From ANME-2 cluster archaeon (lineage in GTDB: Archaea; Halobacteriota; Methanosarcinia; Methanosarcinales; Methanocomedenaceae), in contig JAHYIS010000001.1 in assembly GCA_019429385.1 (NCBI GenBank), positions 62,001 through 126,000 on the forward strand: a DNA stretch of 64,000 nucleotides. Reading direction: 5' to 3'. The position numbers and the translations under genes were made by a program. Below the pieces are notes generated by a model. That model did not search any database. It worked only from the letters and a program-made list of their open reading frames with translations, and was not told the DNA's origin. Positions 62,182 to 64,000 of this stretch are shown here, piece after piece (position 1 is the stretch's first letter; each line of letters starts with the position of its first letter).

Positions 62182-62973
62182 TTATAACCCTATTGTTTTT
62201 TCAAGAGCGGTATGGACAATGCCATTTGATGCCACAATGTTTACCCTGTCGGTGACATTGAGTTCACCGATTGGCAGATTTCCCTGCCCGTCGGTCACCC
62301 TGCCACCCGCCTCTTTAACTATCAGCAAACCGGCCGCAACGTCCATGATGCGCAGCCTGTCACGGGTATCGACAAAAGCATCAAAACCGCCTGACGCCAC
62401 GTAACACAGTTCCAGTGCCGCACTGCCCAGGGTACGGATACGCCGCACCTGCCGGCCCAGGCGTTTCAACACATCCCAGCCGTCATTGTAAGCATAGGCA
62501 GCCACTGTGAGGTCCTCTAGTCTATTGACCGATGATGTATGTATCTCCTGGCCATTGCACAACGCACCTTCTCCCAGGGATGCAGTAAAATCCGTGTCAT
62601 TGGCAAGGTTATATACTTTGGCGTATCTGATGTCTGAAAGGTCATTATTTCCAATGGCTATGGAAACTGAGTAAAAGGGAATATTGTGGGTTGCATTGAA
62701 AGTGCCGTCAAGCGGGTCCAACACCACAGTAAATTCCGGCCGGTCTCCATAGGTGAAAATACCTTTCTCTTCTGATACCACCTTCATATCAATACCAGAT
62801 GATGCCAGTATCTCAAGTGCGGCATCCTCGGCGACGATGTCTATAAACCTGGAAGGAGTGCCGTCTGCACCCATGCCCACAACGCGGTCTCCTTTTTGAG
62901 TACCCACCAGTTCCTTTGTTGCCCGGGCCACAGCATCTGCCACATCATCACACAAAACGGCAATCTCGGTCAA
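62182..62973 (-). CDS. Inositol monophosphatase/fructose-1,6-bisphosphatase family enzyme
   Basis: 263 residues, full length for the archaeal group. The metal-binding motifs are VLDPLDGTFN (about residue 84-93), the upstream VSEEKG (Glu pair near residue 66) and RIMDVAAGLLIVKEAGG near the C-terminus. Archaeal members act on inositol-1-phosphate, fructose-1,6-bisphosphate or NADP. The gene is 2 nt upstream of the EF-Tu-like gene stop and 61 nt from NAD kinase, suggesting NADP balance, in keeping with the MJ0917 fusion. Confidence 0.9.
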   Translation of the reverse strand: MTEIAVLCDDVADAVARATKELVGTQKGDRVVGMGADGTPSRFIDIVAEDAALEILASSGIDMKVVSEEKGIFTYGDRPEFTVVLDPLDGTFNATHNIPFYSVSIAIGNNDLSDIRYAKVYNLANDTDFTASLGEGALCNGQEIHTSSVNRLEDLTVAAYAYNDGWDVLKRLGRQVRRIRTLGSAALELCYVASGGFDAFVDTRDRLRIMDVAAGLLIVKEAGGRVTDGQGNLPIGELNVTDRVNIVASNGIVHTALEKTIGL

Positions 62974-62975
62974 GC

Positions 62976-64000
62976 TCAGGCCCCCGGTTCCCGGGGGAGC
63001 GTCCCCACAGCAATGAATCGCTGTCGGGGTTTGTTCAGGTCCGCTATAATGAATGTATCTCCCGCGCTATAGGCCAGTTCTTCATCAATGCTCAGGTGAA
63101 CCCTGCACTGGCTACCTGCCTTGACTTCAGGTACACGTTGTCCGCCCACGGTGATACCTGATATTTTGACCGGGCTGGACTGGAGAGAAACGTACACGTG
63201 CAACGTAGTTCCCACGGACATTCCGGGACTGAATCGCGACACATTGCACTCAAGTTCAATATCATCAGAGCAGATCTCTTTAATTGAGATGATATGGCCC
63301 CTGTTCACTTCCTTTGCCTGGACGCCTTTGAGGGCCAGGCCGACACGCGAACCGGGTGGGGCAGATGTTGAATCGATATCATGCATCTGGATATTGCGGA
63401 TCTCTACCTCGCGCTTTATAGGATGGATGGTGAGTTTATCTTGCTTGTGAATGGTGCCCCTGGTCACCCGTCCCAGTACTACCGAACCAATGCCTTTTAC
63501 GTTAAAGGAATGGTCCACTATCACCCTGGGGGGCTGGTCTGCGGTCTTGAGATGCTGTACTGCAACGTGTGCATCGAGTTTGTTAATGGCTTCCTTTAAC
63601 TCTTCCATTCCCTCAAAAGTGCTGGTGGAAACCGCCATGATATCCCAGTCCCGGGCAGTTGTATCTTTTAGCATTGCCCTGAACTTTTTTGCGTTCTCCT
63701 GCAGTTCATAGGAGTTTGACCTGTCAGCCATGGTCTGTACAACGATGCCCTGCCTGATACCAAGCAGGTCAATGGCTATCACGCACTCCCCGGTCGCTGC
63801 ATCCATTCCCTTGGGCGGGATACACAGCAATACCATGTCAACCATGCCCAGTGCTGTCATCAAGGGTTTCGGGGATGCCGGATATCCAGATGGGTCTATG
63901 ATAGTCAGTATCTGCTCGCCTTTGGCAAAGTCATACAGGGTAATGTCACTCTCATTTCCCTTTTTGCCAAGCTTGGCAGCCAACGAGCTCCTGCCCGAAC
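62976..64000 (-). CDS. EF-Tu/SelB-like protein with degenerate G domain (5' end cut by window edge)
   Basis: The visible frame of 341 residues extends past the window edge; the first residues are missing. Domains II and III of the EF-Tu superfamily are clear: FNVKGIGSVVLGRVTRGTIHKQDKL, GSRVGLALKGVQAKEVNRGHII and VNRGHI. The G domain is odd: a loop SGRSSLAAKL stands where GKT/GKS normally follows, DPSG stands for the DxxG motif and TMADRS for the NKxD motif. GTP binding is thus doubtful. Archaeal SelB-like proteins with such ruined G motifs are known. Gene is adjacent to the IMPase-like gene. Confidence 0.83.
   Translation of the reverse strand, partial: SGRSSLAAKLGKKGNESDITLYDFAKGEQILTIIDPSGYPASPKPLMTALGMVDMVLLCIPPKGMDAATGECVIAIDLLGIRQGIVVQTMADRSNSYELQENAKKFRAMLKDTTARDWDIMAVSTSTFEGMEELKEAINKLDAHVAVQHLKTADQPPRVIVDHSFNVKGIGSVVLGRVTRGTIHKQDKLTIHPIKREVEIRNIQMHDIDSTSAPPGSRVGLALKGVQAKEVNRGHIISIKEICSDDIELECNVSRFSPGMSVGTTLHVYVSLQSSPVKISGITVGGQRVPEVKAGSQCRVHLSIDEELAYSAGDTFIIADLNKPRQRFIAVGTLPREPGA

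Overview
The window is chromosomal DNA of an archaeon. The evidence is a complete archaeal S10/spc/alpha-type ribosomal run (with L32e, L19e, S4e and the RNase P protein Rpp29), Cdc48 with Hsp20, a Fae-Hps fusion, AhbD-type haem synthesis, TATA-type promoters and archaeal UMP and NAD kinases. Fae-Hps, the Ahb haem genes, an IS1634-type transposase, PGF-pre-PGF surface proteins and very large S-layer/multihaem cytochrome proteins together suggest a Methanosarcinales-like lineage, probably near the anaerobic methane- or alkane-oxidising groups. That placement is inference, because no mcr or other marker gene lies here.

Layout. 1-480: tail of a multihaem cytochrome c and a small membrane protein. 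496-944 (minus): DUF1805 protein and a zinc ribbon. 1048-18386 (plus): an RNA methyltransferase, then about 23 ribosomal protein genes, rnp1, secY, adk, a DUF106 YidC-like insertase, cmk and truB/cbf5. The genes are tightly packed, with many 1-20 nt overlaps. 18424-20767: tRNA-Ser, a HEPN/MNT toxin-antitoxin-like pair, a decayed tRNA-like sequence, a multicopper oxidase pseudogene and a small membrane protein, which together look like an accessory or integration site. 21077-22823: a complete IS1634-type insertion sequence. 22888-23718: an alpha-class carbonic anhydrase lipoprotein. 23834-26351: Fae-Hps (minus) and a divergent MFS transporter. 26476-30072: a Phr-like heat-shock regulator, Cdc48 and Hsp20. 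30189-33684: a permuted GTPase, YwbE, a TfoX-like protein, two Ahb haem genes and two tRNAs.

33828-38802 (minus) holds the most unusual group: a four-PAS STAS protein, a one-PAS STAS protein, a Roadblock/LC7 protein, a fusion of a KaiC-like domain (with ruined P-loop) to a Ras-like GTPase, and an intact KaiC-like ATPase. It reads as a complete sensor, switch and ATPase signalling set, resembling both a stressosome and an MglAB/conservon G-protein switch. 38944-43178 is a polysaccharide or protein-glycosylation cluster. 43252-45952 holds a CoA-binding protein and a MutS2-like ATPase.

46112-57868 is a cell-surface region: a Thr-rich lipoprotein, paralogous surface proteins, a membrane-anchored protein and a giant S-layer/multihaem cytochrome. 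The cytochrome and the PGF-pre-PGF gene after it are each broken by one frameshift in the same direction. 57935-64000 (minus) holds metabolic genes: an ACT protein, a phenylacetate-CoA-ligase-like enzyme, a TIM-barrel protein, UMP kinase, NAD kinase, an inositol-phosphatase family enzyme and an EF-Tu/SelB-like protein cut by the window edge.

Major genes were read by eye. Domain limits are approximate and no database search was possible.
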